A stretch of DNA of 64,000 bases from Hydrogenovibrio sp. JE_KL2 (GTDB taxonomy: Bacteria > Pseudomonadota > Gammaproteobacteria > Thiomicrospirales > Thiomicrospiraceae): the NCBI RefSeq assembly GCF_009296185.1, contig NZ_WBJR01000001.1, positions 372,001-436,000 of the forward strand. Reading direction: 5' to 3'. The notes beneath the pieces were generated by a model, which had not been told where the DNA came from, searched no databases, and was given only the letters and a program-made list of their open reading frames with translations. The position numbers were made by a program, and so were the translations under genes. Shown here piece after piece: positions 25,569 through 35,515 of this stretch (its first letter is position 1; the number at the start of each line of letters is the position of its first letter).

Positions 25569-27893
25569 TTAGTGCGGCACCACTTTGTTTATGGGCGCGG
25601 TTTTTTGCATCCCTATGCGCTTCAATGTTAAGTATAAAACAATGAACGCCAGCGCGATAGCGGACAGCCAGGCAAGAGAGTATTCCGGGTGCTGAGAGAA
25701 TGTCATGATTTGATAGAAACTCACCGCTACGGTATAGCCAAGGAACAAACTCCAGCTTCCGCTCATAATCGCCCATTTCCAACCTAGCTCTTTCTTGATG
25801 GCACCTACGGTCGCCACGCAAGGGAAGTAAAGCAGAATTAACAGCAAGTAGGCATAGGCCGCAACCTCTCCACCAAAATGCTGGTGCATTTTCTGTAGTG
25901 TGCTGACATTGACATCCAGTTCTTGAGCTGCTTCTTGCGTGTTTCCTACGTGCTTGAGAGCTTCCAGACCAAGCGGGTCGTCAAGGTTGGTGAAGATGCC
26001 GGTGATATTGGCGGGGATCGTCGCAACAGCGCCTTTCATCGCCCCAATAAAGTCATAGCTGTCTTCCGAAGCAGTGTTTTCTTCTTTACTCTGGTAAAGC
26101 GCATCCAAAGATCCGACTACTACTTCTTTTGCCAAGATACCGGTAATCAATCCGACCGTTGCCGGCCAGTTGTCTTCCGTGACCCCAAGTGGTTCGAACA
26201 CCGGGGTGGTGACTTTTGCAACTTCACTCAAAACGGAGTTGTTTTGGTTTTGATGGCCGAAAGTACCATCGGTTCCCAAGCTGTTGAAAAAGTTAATCAA
26301 AAGGACAACGATGACAATGACTTTACCGGCATCGGTAATGAAGCCTCTGAGCTTGTTTCGAGAATTCAGCAACACGTTGATGAACGCAGGTTTGTGGTAA
26401 ATAGGAAGCTCCATCAATAGGCTAGGCGCTTCACCGGGTAGCAAGGTTTTTTTCAAGACCAGTGCGGTTAGCACCGCTGCGACAATTCCAACCAAATAGA
26501 GTGAGAAAACCAATAGGGTTGCATGGTTTGAGAAAAAGGCAGTCGCAAAGAGCACATAAACCGTCAAACGGGCGCTACAGGACATAAATGGTGTCATCAT
26601 GACGGTCATGATGCGGTCACGTTCATCAGGTAGGACGCGGCTTGCCATGACGCCCGGAATGTTACAGCCAAAGCCGATGACCAGCGGGATAAAAGCCTGA
26701 CCGGATAACCCAACTCGGCGCATGGAACGATCCATAATCAATGCCGCACGTTGCATATAACCTGTCTCTTCTAGAATCGATAGTAATAGGAACAAGGCAC
26801 CAATAACCGGAATGAATGTAGCAACCACTTGAATACCGCCGCCAATACCGGTTGCCAGTAGGGTAATTAGCCATTCAGGCGCGGAGATGGCTTGCAATAA
26901 GTGCGAGGGACCATCGACAAAAATCGCTTGAGCGCCTTGGTCGAAAAAGTCCAAAAACGCATTGCCAAGCGTGATGGATAGCGCGAACACCAAGTACATG
27001 ATGGTGAGGAAAATAGGCATTCCCCAAACTGGGTGTAGGGCCCATTTGTCTAAAATATCCGTGGTGTTACGGGTAAATTGATCGGTGTGGGTTAAGCTCG
27101 CATGGGTAGCATCATGTGCAAATTGGAAGTACAGATCAGTTGCGACTATCGCCAAATCTTCTTCGTAATGTTCTTCCAGCTTCTTTTTCGACGCGATGGC
27201 GTAGCTGCGTAACGCTAAAGGCGCTTTCTCTGGCTTTAATAGCGTTTGCAAGGTTTTCCAGCAGGATTCCTTGGTTTGCGACTGCAAGTTACGGATTTCA
27301 TGCACGCATTCATGCAGCATGTCCGGTAGGTCGAAATGCAAGTTGGAGCGTTTGTTTAGTAGTTCTGGAATTTGTTCTTTAAGTTCATCAATGCCTTGAT
27401 TGAAATAAGCGGAAATGGGAATGACCGGGCAACCCAATTTTTCCGAAAGGGTGTCGATGTCAATAGACAAATGACGTTCGTGCAGCATGTCCATACGGTT
27501 GAGTACGACCACGACCGGCAAGCCCATGTGCAGTAATTGTGCTGTTAAAAATAGCTGACGCTCGATACTGGTGGCATCGACAATATTCAAAATCAATTCC
27601 GCCGGTTGACACTGAAGAAAATCGCGTGCGATTTTTTCATCCAAACCAGAACGGGAAGAATTTTCCAGACTATACACGCCCGGCAAGTCGATAAGCTTGT
27701 ATTTTTCTGAGCCCAGTACAAACTGCCCGGTTTTTTGCTCAACGGTGACGCCAGGCCAGTTCCCCGTGGTTTGTTGTGAGCCTGTCAAACGGTTGAATAG
27801 GGTGGTTTTACCGCAGTTCGGGTTCCCAATCAGGGCGATTTGGTGTTGATAAGGCTTTGCAATATTGGCAGTAGGTAAATCAGTAACGGTCAT
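25569..27893 (-). CDS. feoB: Ferrous iron transporter FeoB
   Basis: The 774-residue inner-membrane Fe(II) importer. The N-terminal G domain carries G1 GNPNCGKTT (23-31), G3 DLPG and G4 NRMD. The membrane part holds two Gate-type regions, with GFGCNIPGVMASR and CSARLTVY, and the second with ELGWKWAIMSG. The ATG overlaps the feoA stop by 4 bp, so translation is coupled. Function depends on FeoA and FeoC encoded at each side. Confidence 0.96.
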   Translation of the reverse strand: MTVTDLPTANIAKPYQHQIALIGNPNCGKTTLFNRLTGSQQTTGNWPGVTVEQKTGQFVLGSEKYKLIDLPGVYSLENSSRSGLDEKIARDFLQCQPAELILNIVDATSIERQLFLTAQLLHMGLPVVVVLNRMDMLHERHLSIDIDTLSEKLGCPVIPISAYFNQGIDELKEQIPELLNKRSNLHFDLPDMLHECVHEIRNLQSQTKESCWKTLQTLLKPEKAPLALRSYAIASKKKLEEHYEEDLAIVATDLYFQFAHDATHASLTHTDQFTRNTTDILDKWALHPVWGMPIFLTIMYLVFALSITLGNAFLDFFDQGAQAIFVDGPSHLLQAISAPEWLITLLATGIGGGIQVVATFIPVIGALFLLLSILEETGYMQRAALIMDRSMRRVGLSGQAFIPLVIGFGCNIPGVMASRVLPDERDRIMTVMMTPFMSCSARLTVYVLFATAFFSNHATLLVFSLYLVGIVAAVLTALVLKKTLLPGEAPSLLMELPIYHKPAFINVLLNSRNKLRGFITDAGKVIVIVVLLINFFNSLGTDGTFGHQNQNNSVLSEVAKVTTPVFEPLGVTEDNWPATVGLITGILAKEVVVGSLDALYQSKEENTASEDSYDFIGAMKGAVATIPANITGIFTNLDDPLGLEALKHVGNTQEAAQELDVNVSTLQKMHQHFGGEVAAYAYLLLILLYFPCVATVGAIKKELGWKWAIMSGSWSLFLGYTVAVSFYQIMTFSQHPEYSLAWLSAIALAFIVLYLTLKRIGMQKTAPINKVVPH

Positions 27894-28129
27894 GACAGAG
27901 GGTGAACCTTAATAAAATGAGCGATTTTCTTATCGACGGCGAAGCGGCTACCATCCACAGTCAAAATGTAGCTGTCTCCACGCACCAATAAAACCTTTAT
28001 ATGGCTGTTGGTATGAAACCCAAGGTTGACCAAGTGAAGTTTTGTCTCCAAGTCGCCAGTGAGGGCAACGATAGTACAAGTCTGGTCTTGGTGACATTCG
28101 TCTAGCCGAATGGCGTTTTTGTCTGGCAT
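27890..28129 (-). CDS. feoA: FeoA SH3-like partner of FeoB
   Basis: A 79-residue cytoplasmic SH3-like protein needed for FeoB function. LVNLGFHTNSHIKVLLVRGDSYILTVDGSRFAVDKKIA is the typical FeoA beta barrel. It is the first gene of feoABC and follows an AT-rich region with a Fur-like palindrome. Confidence 0.9.
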   Translation of the reverse strand: MPDKNAIRLDECHQDQTCTIVALTGDLETKLHLVNLGFHTNSHIKVLLVRGDSYILTVDGSRFAVDKKIAHFIKVHPLS

Positions 28130-28181
28130 AAAAGTACTATTCCAAACCGGACATCAAGTCGGTGTTAAATAAGGTTAAGGT

Positions 28182-28204
28182 AAATAAAAATAATTATTAT
28201 TTAT
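28182..28204 (-). promoter_or_regulatory. Possible Fur box upstream of feoA
   Basis: AAATAAAAATAATTATTATTT contains the perfect 10-bp palindrome AATAATTATT (28189-28198) and resembles the AT-rich half sites of Fur boxes. It is about 60 bp before feoA. The base composition alone could produce it. The remainder of the 28130-28503 gap shows no gene. Confidence 0.4.
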
Positions 28205-28503
28205 AGTAGCACAAAAGTGAATTTTGTCAATTGACTCCCCGGAATAAAATGGGGTAAATCCGGCCAAAAGGTGGTTGGAGAAGTTCAAAGTAAAGCCGGT
28301 GATTAATCGCTTGCAAATTCAATGGCTTCGTGACTTAATGTAGGCAAAATTCGGCTGAATGTTGAATGAATCCAAGTCTTGAAACACCATGAAAGGTCTC
28401 ATTGCTTGCGTTCTATGTCAATGGAAGTTCCGGTATTTTGTGTAATTTATTCCAGAAGATACGGAATTGATTCAATATCGGGTTAAAAAACAAGGAAATT
28501 CAA

Positions 28504-29037
28504 ATGAAGTTAAAAGCACTTTTTCTTACTTCCTTACTGTGTGGTTCAAGTGTGGCATTGGTTGGTTGCGGGCATTCTGATAACCAAACGGCATCCTCTC
28601 AGAATGCGGCTAAGCAAGCTGAGCCTTTAACATCTTCAACGGCAGATAAGAACTTGATGCCGCCAAATGGTGAACAAACCTCCACGATGGATGTTAAAAC
28701 CCAGAATCTGACGAAGGGTGAACCCGAAACCACTGCGCCTGCCGAAGATCTTGAGAAAGCGGAGCCTGAGAAAACCGCTATTGATAACGAACCGCATCCA
28801 CCCGTGAAAACCGGAGAAGAGATTTTTGCGACCTGTTCAGCTTGTCATGGCGATCACGGTCAAGGCGGGGTAGGTCCTAAACTGCAAGGACTGAAAAAAG
28901 CCGATATTATCGCCAAACTTCAAGCTTATAAAGCAGGTAAGTCATTCGGACCAATGAGCTCGATGATGATTCCCAATGCTCAGCAATTAAGTGAAGCAGA
29001 TATTAAGTCTGTCGCGGCCTATATAGCCAAGTTCTAA
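28504..29037 (+). CDS. Lipoprotein class I cytochrome c
   Basis: A 177-residue protein whose signal peptide ends in LVGC (Cys 22), a lipobox. A Ser/Glu/Pro-rich linker of about 80 residues leads to a small cytochrome c domain: TCSACHGDHGQGG (CxxCH heme site), GPKLQGL, and a Met in SMMIPNA as likely axial ligand, ending in AAYIAKF. It should be a membrane-tethered electron carrier in the periplasm. AAGGAA precedes the ATG. The redox partners cannot be told. Confidence 0.88.
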   Translation: MKLKALFLTSLLCGSSVALVGCGHSDNQTASSQNAAKQAEPLTSSTADKNLMPPNGEQTSTMDVKTQNLTKGEPETTAPAEDLEKAEPEKTAIDNEPHPPVKTGEEIFATCSACHGDHGQGGVGPKLQGLKKADIIAKLQAYKAGKSFGPMSSMMIPNAQQLSEADIKSVAAYIAKF

Positions 29038-29084
29038 AAGACTTGGGGGCGATTTGCATCACCATTATCAGATGATGGCGGTGG

Positions 29085-29930
29085 TTAAAAACTACCAGGT
29101 TGGGGGAAGAGGTAATCAAAGGCTTCGCTGATGTCTTCTTCCTCGATCATTAATTCCTGATTGGCATTTTGGCGCATCAAAGCCACCTCTTCGGTGAAAT
29201 AGTTCGGCATTTCATGTTCGATAATACAGGCTTCGCTGAGTTGAACCAGTGCGACTAGGGTGCGGATGCTGTCGTTTTCTATTTCCGATAAATTTATCTT
29301 GTGAGCTTGGTAGATGATGTGTCCCATTGATTTGCCCAACTGCCATTTCTTTGCCAAAAGCAATCCGGCGACATTTCGGCTTGAAGTATAACGTTCGTGC
29401 TCAATGAGTTTGGTGTGATAGGGTGCGGACAGGCACTCCATGAAGACTTCATCATAGTCTTTAAACTTAGTCGCCATCATAATGCAGCCGGAGTTGTAGA
29501 ACAAACCGCCAAGGTAAGCTTGGTCTGACTTTATATGCATCACTCGTTCACTTAAAAGACCGCAAAGCGATGCGGTATTCAAACTGAGTTGGTTGATTTC
29601 GGCTCGAGCGCGACCGAGGTATTCCATGCTGTAGTAAATCCCCATCACCAAGTTTTTCAGGCTTTTAACACCGATAACGTCAACCGCATCGCGGATGCTG
29701 GTAACGTCAGTAGCTCTGTGTTTCGAAAATAGGGGATAGTTGGCAGTTTTGATGACTTCAGCCGTTAAGTTCATGTTCTGAGAAATCAGTTTGATGACTT
29801 CATTGGTTTCGGGCAGTTGCAGTCCAGACAGGATCTCGTTTAATTTGAGTATTTCCTTAGGAAGAGCGGGAATCTTATCAATCTCAAAAAGCCTTTTTGC
29901 ATATTCTATTTGTTCTTTTATGGTGAGCAT
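29085..29930 (-). CDS. HDOD-domain protein
   Basis: A 281-residue protein with an HDOD domain, a catalytically modified HD fold found in signalling proteins. IDKIPALPKEILKLNEIL and the stretch MNLTAEVIKTANYPLFSKHRATDVTSIRDAVDVIGVKSLKNLVMGIYYS are typical. There is no fused receiver or GGDEF domain. The last six codons (QPGSF and stop) overlap a copy of the dispersed 19-bp motif, so the motif forms the C-terminus. Role unknown, possibly in signalling or motility. Confidence 0.82.
   Translation of the reverse strand: MLTIKEQIEYAKRLFEIDKIPALPKEILKLNEILSGLQLPETNEVIKLISQNMNLTAEVIKTANYPLFSKHRATDVTSIRDAVDVIGVKSLKNLVMGIYYSMEYLGRARAEINQLSLNTASLCGLLSERVMHIKSDQAYLGGLFYNSGCIMMATKFKDYDEVFMECLSAPYHTKLIEHERYTSSRNVAGLLLAKKWQLGKSMGHIIYQAHKINLSEIENDSIRTLVALVQLSEACIIEHEMPNYFTEEVALMRQNANQELMIEEEDISEAFDYLFPQPGSF
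29087..29105 (+). repeat. Putative DNA uptake sequence copy at the 3' end of the HDOD gene
   Basis: AAAAACTACCAGGTTGGGG, one mismatch from consensus (T to A). It spans the final codons and the stop of the HDOD gene. Confidence 0.65.
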
Positions 29931-30079
29931 GTGCGTCCTGCGATACCTAAAACTGTGACCAAATAAGTTTGATGAAACTTCCTATGTGTAAGCATTCTAT
30001 TCGGTTTTAATTAGAAATGTCTTATATTTTTATGGTCGAAATATAACCTTTATTTCAATCAAATTCAAAATAGAAGGTT

Positions 30080-31012
30080 TTATAGGATTGTGGACTGAGC
30101 AATGTCTTGTTTTTTTCTGCCTTGCAGTCCACCGGAATGATACAAGATAATTTTTGATCCCGAAGGAATGTGATTGTTCTCCAACTCGGTAAGAAAGGCA
30201 AAAACCAGCTTTTGGGTATAAACCGGATCAAGCGGGATACCAAAGCTTTCTTCAAACCAAACTTGGGTATCTTCCATTTCTTGAGAGGACTTGGCATAGC
30301 CATTGCCATGATAATTTTGTAAAAGTCTCCATGAATTCGTCTGGTGATTGGAAGCCTTCGTAACCCAATTTGAAATATCTTCAATCAGATAGTCGGAATC
30401 CTTCAATGTCGATACGCCAAGTAATTGCCGCTTAGGTTGATAGCGAGCGTTGGCAATAAAGCCTGCTAGGGTTCCACCTGTGCCGACAGCGGTATAGAGG
30501 TGTGTCCAATCGGGGCATTGATTTTCCAAGTCTTCGCAAACTTCTTTGAATCCAAGAATGGCATATTCGTTGGTACCGCCTTCCGGCAGGATGTAGGCAT
30601 TCGGGTGAAGCCTATTGAGGGTCGACAAAAACTCAAAAGATTGTTTTAACCGGTAATCGCTACGGGAAATAAAGTGCAGCTGCATGCCGTTATCGACAGC
30701 TTCAATGAGCGTGTGACTCCATGTGTTCGGTGAATCACGCAATTCTTCGCCACGAATATATCCATGGGTTTCAAACCCCAAGTCTTTTCCGGCGGCGGCT
30801 ACCGCTGCAATGTGGTTTGAGTAGGCGCCGCCAAATGTGACCAGTGTTGTTTTATTTTCAAGTTGGGCCTGCTGAAGATTTAATTTCAGCTTGTGCCACT
30901 TATTGCCTTGAATGGTGGGGTGGTTCAAATCATCACGCTTCATCCAAACCTCAATTCCCTTGTTGGAAAAACATGGGTGACTGAGTTTTGATAAAACGGT
31001 TTGATGATGCAT
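30080..31012 (-). CDS. D-cysteine desulfhydrase / ACC deaminase-like PLP enzyme
   Basis: A fold-type II PLP enzyme of about 310 residues. IQGNKWHKLKLNL holds the presumed PLP lysine, FGGAYSNHIAAVAAAG the substrate and phosphate loop, and AVGTGGTLAGFIA the PLP phosphate site. Family members deaminate 1-aminocyclopropane carboxylate or desulfurate D-cysteine; the sequence does not settle which, but many gammaproteobacterial members are D-cysteine desulfhydrases. The ATG at 31012 is used; a TTG six codons upstream is possible. It is divergent from amt. Confidence 0.78.
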   Translation of the reverse strand: MHHQTVLSKLSHPCFSNKGIEVWMKRDDLNHPTIQGNKWHKLKLNLQQAQLENKTTLVTFGGAYSNHIAAVAAAGKDLGFETHGYIRGEELRDSPNTWSHTLIEAVDNGMQLHFISRSDYRLKQSFEFLSTLNRLHPNAYILPEGGTNEYAILGFKEVCEDLENQCPDWTHLYTAVGTGGTLAGFIANARYQPKRQLLGVSTLKDSDYLIEDISNWVTKASNHQTNSWRLLQNYHGNGYAKSSQEMEDTQVWFEESFGIPLDPVYTQKLVFAFLTELENNHIPSGSKIILYHSGGLQGRKKQDIAQSTIL

Positions 31013-31107
31013 TAGTTTTTTCTGAGACAAATTTGAACCCTTAACGCGACAGAGTTGGTAAAATTCACGTTTTGATAAAATTCTATTCGATTCAACGAGG
31101 AGTTCGC

Positions 31108-32325
31108 GTGGAACATTTAACCACCAGCTTAGATGTCTTATTTATCCTTTTAGGGGCTATTTTAGTCCTGTTCATGCATGCCGGTTTTGCTTTTTTGGAA
31201 GTGGGAACGGTACAACACAAGAATCAAGTTAATGCTCTGGTCAAAATCATGTCGGATTTAGGTGTGTCGACCGTAGCTTACTTTTTTATCGGTTATGGTG
31301 TTGCTTATGGGGTTTTCTTAGGCTTCAACTTGGATGGACAACTTGCCAAGGCGATGACGGAAAAGTCCGGTTATGAATTGGTTAAATTCTTTTTCTTGAT
31401 GACGTTTGCTGCGGCGATTCCGGCGATCGTTTCCGGTGGTATTGCCGAGCGTGCGAAGTTTTACCCGATTCTACTGTCTACCTTCTTTATCGTTGCGTTT
31501 GTTTACCCGTTTTTTGAAGGGATTGCTTGGAACGGTAACTTCGGTATTCAGGATTGGCTAAAAACCAACTATGGCGCGCCTTTCCATGATTTTGCAGGTT
31601 CAATTGTTGTTCACGCCGTGGGCGGTTGGATCGCATTGACTGCCATTATGGTTCTAGGGGCGAGACGTGGTCGCTATGGCAAAGATGGCAACATCAAGCA
31701 GGTGTATCCACCATCAAGCATTCCGTTTCTAGCGTTGGGTGCATGGATTCTGACCGTTGGTTGGTTTGGCTTTAACGTCATGTCTGCACAGCAAATCACT
31801 GGCATTCAAGGTTTGGTTGCCATGAACTCATTGATGGCGATGGTCGGGGGAATTTTGGCTGCAACTTTCATTAGCGACAAAGACCCAGGTTTCGTGCATA
31901 ACGGACCTCTTGCCGGTTTGGTGGCGATTTGTGCGGGTTCTGATGTGGTGAGTCCATTAGGCGCATTGGTTATTGGTTTGGTTGCCGGGGCTTTGTTCGT
32001 TAAGGCATTTGTCTGGACGCAAAAAACGTTGAAAGTCGACGATGTACTTGGGGTTTGGCCGCTGCACGGTTTATGTGGTGTTTGGGGCGCGATTGCCGCA
32101 GGTATCTTCGGTGGCTCGGCGCTTGGTGGCCTAGGTGGTGTCTCCTTTATGTCTCAGCTGATCGGAACCTTGATGGGGATTGCCGTTGCTTTGATTGGCG
32201 GATATATCGTTTACAAACTGATTGATATGTTCTTCGGCATTCGTCTGTCTGAGGAAGAAGAACATCAGGGCGCGGATTTGACGATTCACAAAATTCATGC
32301 AAATCCACCGCGAGATGAATATTGA
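31108..32325 (+). CDS. amt: Ammonium transporter
   Basis: An inner-membrane Amt/MEP channel of about 405 residues from the GTG at 31108, behind a GAGGAG site; the longer ATG form adds 12 odd residues. Eleven hydrophobic helices are visible. Signature regions are HAGFAFLEVGTVQHKN, DFAGSIVVHAVGGWIAL and a late LHGLCGVWG carrying the twin-His filter. No glnK lies beside it. It imports ammonium for nitrogen assimilation. Confidence 0.93.
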   Translation: MEHLTTSLDVLFILLGAILVLFMHAGFAFLEVGTVQHKNQVNALVKIMSDLGVSTVAYFFIGYGVAYGVFLGFNLDGQLAKAMTEKSGYELVKFFFLMTFAAAIPAIVSGGIAERAKFYPILLSTFFIVAFVYPFFEGIAWNGNFGIQDWLKTNYGAPFHDFAGSIVVHAVGGWIALTAIMVLGARRGRYGKDGNIKQVYPPSSIPFLALGAWILTVGWFGFNVMSAQQITGIQGLVAMNSLMAMVGGILAATFISDKDPGFVHNGPLAGLVAICAGSDVVSPLGALVIGLVAGALFVKAFVWTQKTLKVDDVLGVWPLHGLCGVWGAIAAGIFGGSALGGLGGVSFMSQLIGTLMGIAVALIGGYIVYKLIDMFFGIRLSEEEEHQGADLTIHKIHANPPRDEY

Positions 32326-32414
32326 TTTAGTAACTTATTGATTTTATTTGAATCGTTTTGCCGGTTTATTCATCGGTTGAAACAAACACAATCTAAGTGA
32401 CTTTAATTAAAAAC

Positions 32415-32442
32415 AACCCGCTTTCTCCAAGCGGGTTTTTTT
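32415..32442 (+). terminator. Terminator after amt
   Basis: AACCCGCTT and AAGCGGGTT pair around TCTCC, followed by seven T. Confidence 0.92.
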
Positions 32443-32501
32443 GTGCTATTCTTGTATCCGGCTTGGATATTTATAAAATATAAACAGACTCATCGACGAC
32501 T

Positions 32502-34892
32502 ATGCGCAAACTTTCTGCTGATCAACTCTACCGCTTTACCACTATCAACCCTGAAAAATTTGAAGAACAAGAGACGAATGTCAATGCGTTCATGAAACGC
32601 TTTCATCCTCGTGCCTATCAATCTCTGAATTTTGGGTTGCATCTCAAACGAAATCAGAACCATATTTTTATTATGGGGGAACCGGGGGTTGGCCGTATTG
32701 GCATGACCAAATCCGTGTTACGTGATGCCGCTGCACGAAGAGATATTCCGCAGGATGTCGTTTTGGTGTCGGATTTCAGTGAATCTAACAAGACCCAGTA
32801 TCTTTATTTCAAAGCTGGACATGGGCATGCTTTTAAAGCGGCCATGGAAGAGTTTATTACGCAGTTGAAAACGCAGCTGCCGGTCGTGTTTGACGGGCAT
32901 GCTTACCAGTTGAAAAATCAGCAGTTGGAAAATGACCTTGCACAAAAGCAAGAAGCCGCTTTGACACCGGCATTCGAGTTGGCGGAATCATTGAGTATTG
33001 AGATTCAGCAAACTGAAAACAATTTTGTGCTGTTGGCGGTAGTCGATGGCGAGCGCTTGCGTATGTCCGAATTGAAGAATTTGGAAGAACCGCTACAAAA
33101 ACATTTCCTTGAAGCCTTGGATCAAGTTGAAGAAGAGTTGAACAAAGGGCTGACCCGTTTCCCGTTCTTGCAGCACGAGTATTTGGATGCCGGTAAGAAG
33201 CTGAATACCCGTTTCGCCAACGATCATCTGTCACCATTGATTGATGCTCTGAAAATGGAGTTTGGAGAAAATGACTCTGTTAAACAGTACTTGGAGTCTT
33301 TGAAAGATGCGGTGATTTCCAAGCTACATTTGTTTTGGGATCAGTCCGGTGAAAGCGTCACCAGCACCACACAGAATTCCATGGAAGACCTGTTGGCTGA
33401 ACAGCACGGTTTTTCGATTTTTGAAGTGAATCTTTTGGTCGACCATAGTGGTCTGAAGCATGCGCCAATTATTTACGAACAAAATGCCAGTATGCCGAAA
33501 TTATTCGGTTACACCATCAACTCAGCCAGTGCCAATGCTACTGATACCCTGACGTTGGCAATGAACCATCAGGCCGGTTTGCTACAAAAAGCGAATGGCG
33601 GTTTCTTGTTGCTGAATGTTGAATCTCTGCTGAAAGACCCTGAAATCTGGTCGAATTTGAAAGCAGCGTTATTGAGCAAGAAACTGACGTTTGAAATTCC
33701 CTCTTCAAGCAGTGTGGTACCTTACCATTTGCCGGATTATCCGTTAAATGTCACGTTGGTTCTGCTTGGGCGCGCCATTCATTTCTATGCCTTACAGGAA
33801 ATTGACAGTCAATTCAGTCGTTTGTTTAAGGTGCAGGTCGAGTTTGAAGTTGAGCTGGAACGTACAGAAGAACATGAATTGGTGCTGGCGAAACAGTTAG
33901 AAAACGAAATCAAGGATTGGGATGACTTACCTGTCTCCGTTTCTGCTTATGAAAGATTGATTGAATACGCTTCACGTTTGGCAGAGTCGGAAAGCCGTCT
34001 TTACACCAACAAGGCGATTTTGCGTGATGTACTTGCCGAAGCGAATGCTTTTGCCAGAGCAAACGATGAAACTGAAATCACCAGAAGTACAATCGAAGCG
34101 ACGATTTTGCAACGGGATTTCCATACGGGCTTGATGGAAGATTATTTCCACCGCGCGATTATCGAAGAACAGGTATTGATTTCGGTTACCGGCTCGCATA
34201 TCGGGCAGGTCAATGGTTTGACGGTATTGACAGTCGGACGCCAATCATTCGGTCAGCCAGTTCGTATTACCGCTCAGGCTTCATCCGGCGATGAAGGGGT
34301 GGTTGATATTGAACGTGAAGTTGAAATGGCAGGTCCTATCCATTCCAAAGGGATGTTGATTTTGTCCGGCTATTTACGTGGCCGCTATATGAAGTTCAAA
34401 GCGTGGGGCTTTAGTGCATCTATCGTTATGGAACAAACTTATGATGGCGTTGAAGGAGACAGTGCTTCCTCGGCGGAATTGTTAGCGTTGATTTCATCGA
34501 TTTCTCAAATCCCATTGCGCCAGGATTTGGCGATTACCGGGTCGGTAAACCAGTTTGGTGAAATACAACCTATCGGTGGTGTGAACGAGAAAATCGAAGG
34601 CTTCTTCAAGGTCTGTAAAGCACGCGGTTTGACCGGCACGCAAGGCGCGGTTGTTCCTGAAGCAAATACCAAACATTTGATGTTGAATGCAGAGGTGCGA
34701 GAAGCGGTAGAGTCTGGTCAATTTCATATTTACGCGATGAGTCATATTGACGATGCTCTTGGCTTGTTTACTGATATGCCAGTTGGCAAAGTGAACGAGA
34801 AGGGTGAATTCCCTGAAGGCAGCGTCAACGATAGAGTGATTAAAGCACTGGAAAAAATGAACGAAAAGCATGACGAAAGTCATGATGATTAA
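32502..34892 (+). CDS. Lon-like AAA+ protease (S16 family, LonB/AAA_32 type)
   Basis: A 796-residue ATP-dependent protease. The P-loop is unusual, GEPGVGRIGMTKS, as in the AAA_32 group where the loop is degenerate. The C-terminal S16 domain has the Ser-Lys dyad: Ser in GVEGDSASSAEL and Lys in GGVNEKIEGFF. The long middle segment (residues about 150-330) is helical and likely a substrate or coiled-coil domain. It is not housekeeping Lon, which has a LAN domain and a GPPGVGKTS loop. Substrates are unknown. It stands alone between two terminators. Confidence 0.85.
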   Translation: MRKLSADQLYRFTTINPEKFEEQETNVNAFMKRFHPRAYQSLNFGLHLKRNQNHIFIMGEPGVGRIGMTKSVLRDAAARRDIPQDVVLVSDFSESNKTQYLYFKAGHGHAFKAAMEEFITQLKTQLPVVFDGHAYQLKNQQLENDLAQKQEAALTPAFELAESLSIEIQQTENNFVLLAVVDGERLRMSELKNLEEPLQKHFLEALDQVEEELNKGLTRFPFLQHEYLDAGKKLNTRFANDHLSPLIDALKMEFGENDSVKQYLESLKDAVISKLHLFWDQSGESVTSTTQNSMEDLLAEQHGFSIFEVNLLVDHSGLKHAPIIYEQNASMPKLFGYTINSASANATDTLTLAMNHQAGLLQKANGGFLLLNVESLLKDPEIWSNLKAALLSKKLTFEIPSSSSVVPYHLPDYPLNVTLVLLGRAIHFYALQEIDSQFSRLFKVQVEFEVELERTEEHELVLAKQLENEIKDWDDLPVSVSAYERLIEYASRLAESESRLYTNKAILRDVLAEANAFARANDETEITRSTIEATILQRDFHTGLMEDYFHRAIIEEQVLISVTGSHIGQVNGLTVLTVGRQSFGQPVRITAQASSGDEGVVDIEREVEMAGPIHSKGMLILSGYLRGRYMKFKAWGFSASIVMEQTYDGVEGDSASSAELLALISSISQIPLRQDLAITGSVNQFGEIQPIGGVNEKIEGFFKVCKARGLTGTQGAVVPEANTKHLMLNAEVREAVESGQFHIYAMSHIDDALGLFTDMPVGKVNEKGEFPEGSVNDRVIKALEKMNEKHDESHDD

Positions 34893-34924
34893 GCGTTCGC
34901 TTAAAGCGGACACAAAACACGTCT

Positions 34925-34949
34925 AAAACCCGTCAATAAAACGGGTTTT
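34925..34949. terminator. Bidirectional terminator between Lon-like gene and DUF2062 gene
   Basis: AAAACCCGT and ACGGGTTTT pair around CAATAAA, with T-rich sequence on both sides. Confidence 0.85.
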
Positions 34950-34957
34950 GATTGTTC

Positions 34958-35491
34958 TTATTGTTCGTGGTTTTGACGCCGTTCCTGATGACGGCCTTTC
35001 CATGACTTGGCGACATGCCAGCGCCAGAAAATGTGGATGCCGAAATAACTGACAACCGCCAATACAACACCGACGACCGTACTGCCCAAGTACAGCGGTA
35101 ACCAAATCTGATCCAAGGTATGCAATATACCGTCAAGCGACAAATCAAAAGCTTCTGAAGACTGTGCTTTATCTCCTAGAATCCATGTTCCCACCAAATA
35201 GTTGAAATAGAAAATCGGCGGCATGGTCAAAGGATTGCTGATCCACACCAAGGCAACACTAATCGGCAGATTTGCTCTGAAAATAATCGCGGTGATGGCG
35301 GAGGTCAGCATTTGAGAGGGAATTGGAATCGACATCCAAAATAAGCCACTTGCAAAGGCTTTTGCCGTATTATGACGATGAACGTGCCATAAATTCGGGT
35401 TTGCTATCCATTTGGCGAGAAAACCAATGCCTTTTATTTGGCGAATTTTTTCAGGGTTGGGCGCGTATTTTTTGATGAGTTTTTTCGGCAT
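34958..35491 (-). CDS. DUF2062 membrane protein
   Basis: A 177-residue protein of the DUF2062 family, with text typical for it: NPNLWHVHRHNTAKAFASGLFWMSIPIPSQMLTSAITAI, ISNPLTMPPIFYFNYLVGTWIL and a C-terminal transmembrane helix (LYLGSTVVGVVLAVVSYFGIH). Three membrane segments are likely. Function is unknown; the gene is often found near comEC and lpxK as here. Confidence 0.85.
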   Translation of the reverse strand: MPKKLIKKYAPNPEKIRQIKGIGFLAKWIANPNLWHVHRHNTAKAFASGLFWMSIPIPSQMLTSAITAIIFRANLPISVALVWISNPLTMPPIFYFNYLVGTWILGDKAQSSEAFDLSLDGILHTLDQIWLPLYLGSTVVGVVLAVVSYFGIHIFWRWHVAKSWKGRHQERRQNHEQ

Positions 35492-35515
35492 AGCGGTCGA
35501 GTTACTAAAATTTTT

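Noticed and set aside
25534-25821. Small frame on the minus strand in the feoB 3' end
   Set aside because: It is an out-of-frame shadow of feoB with no family text.
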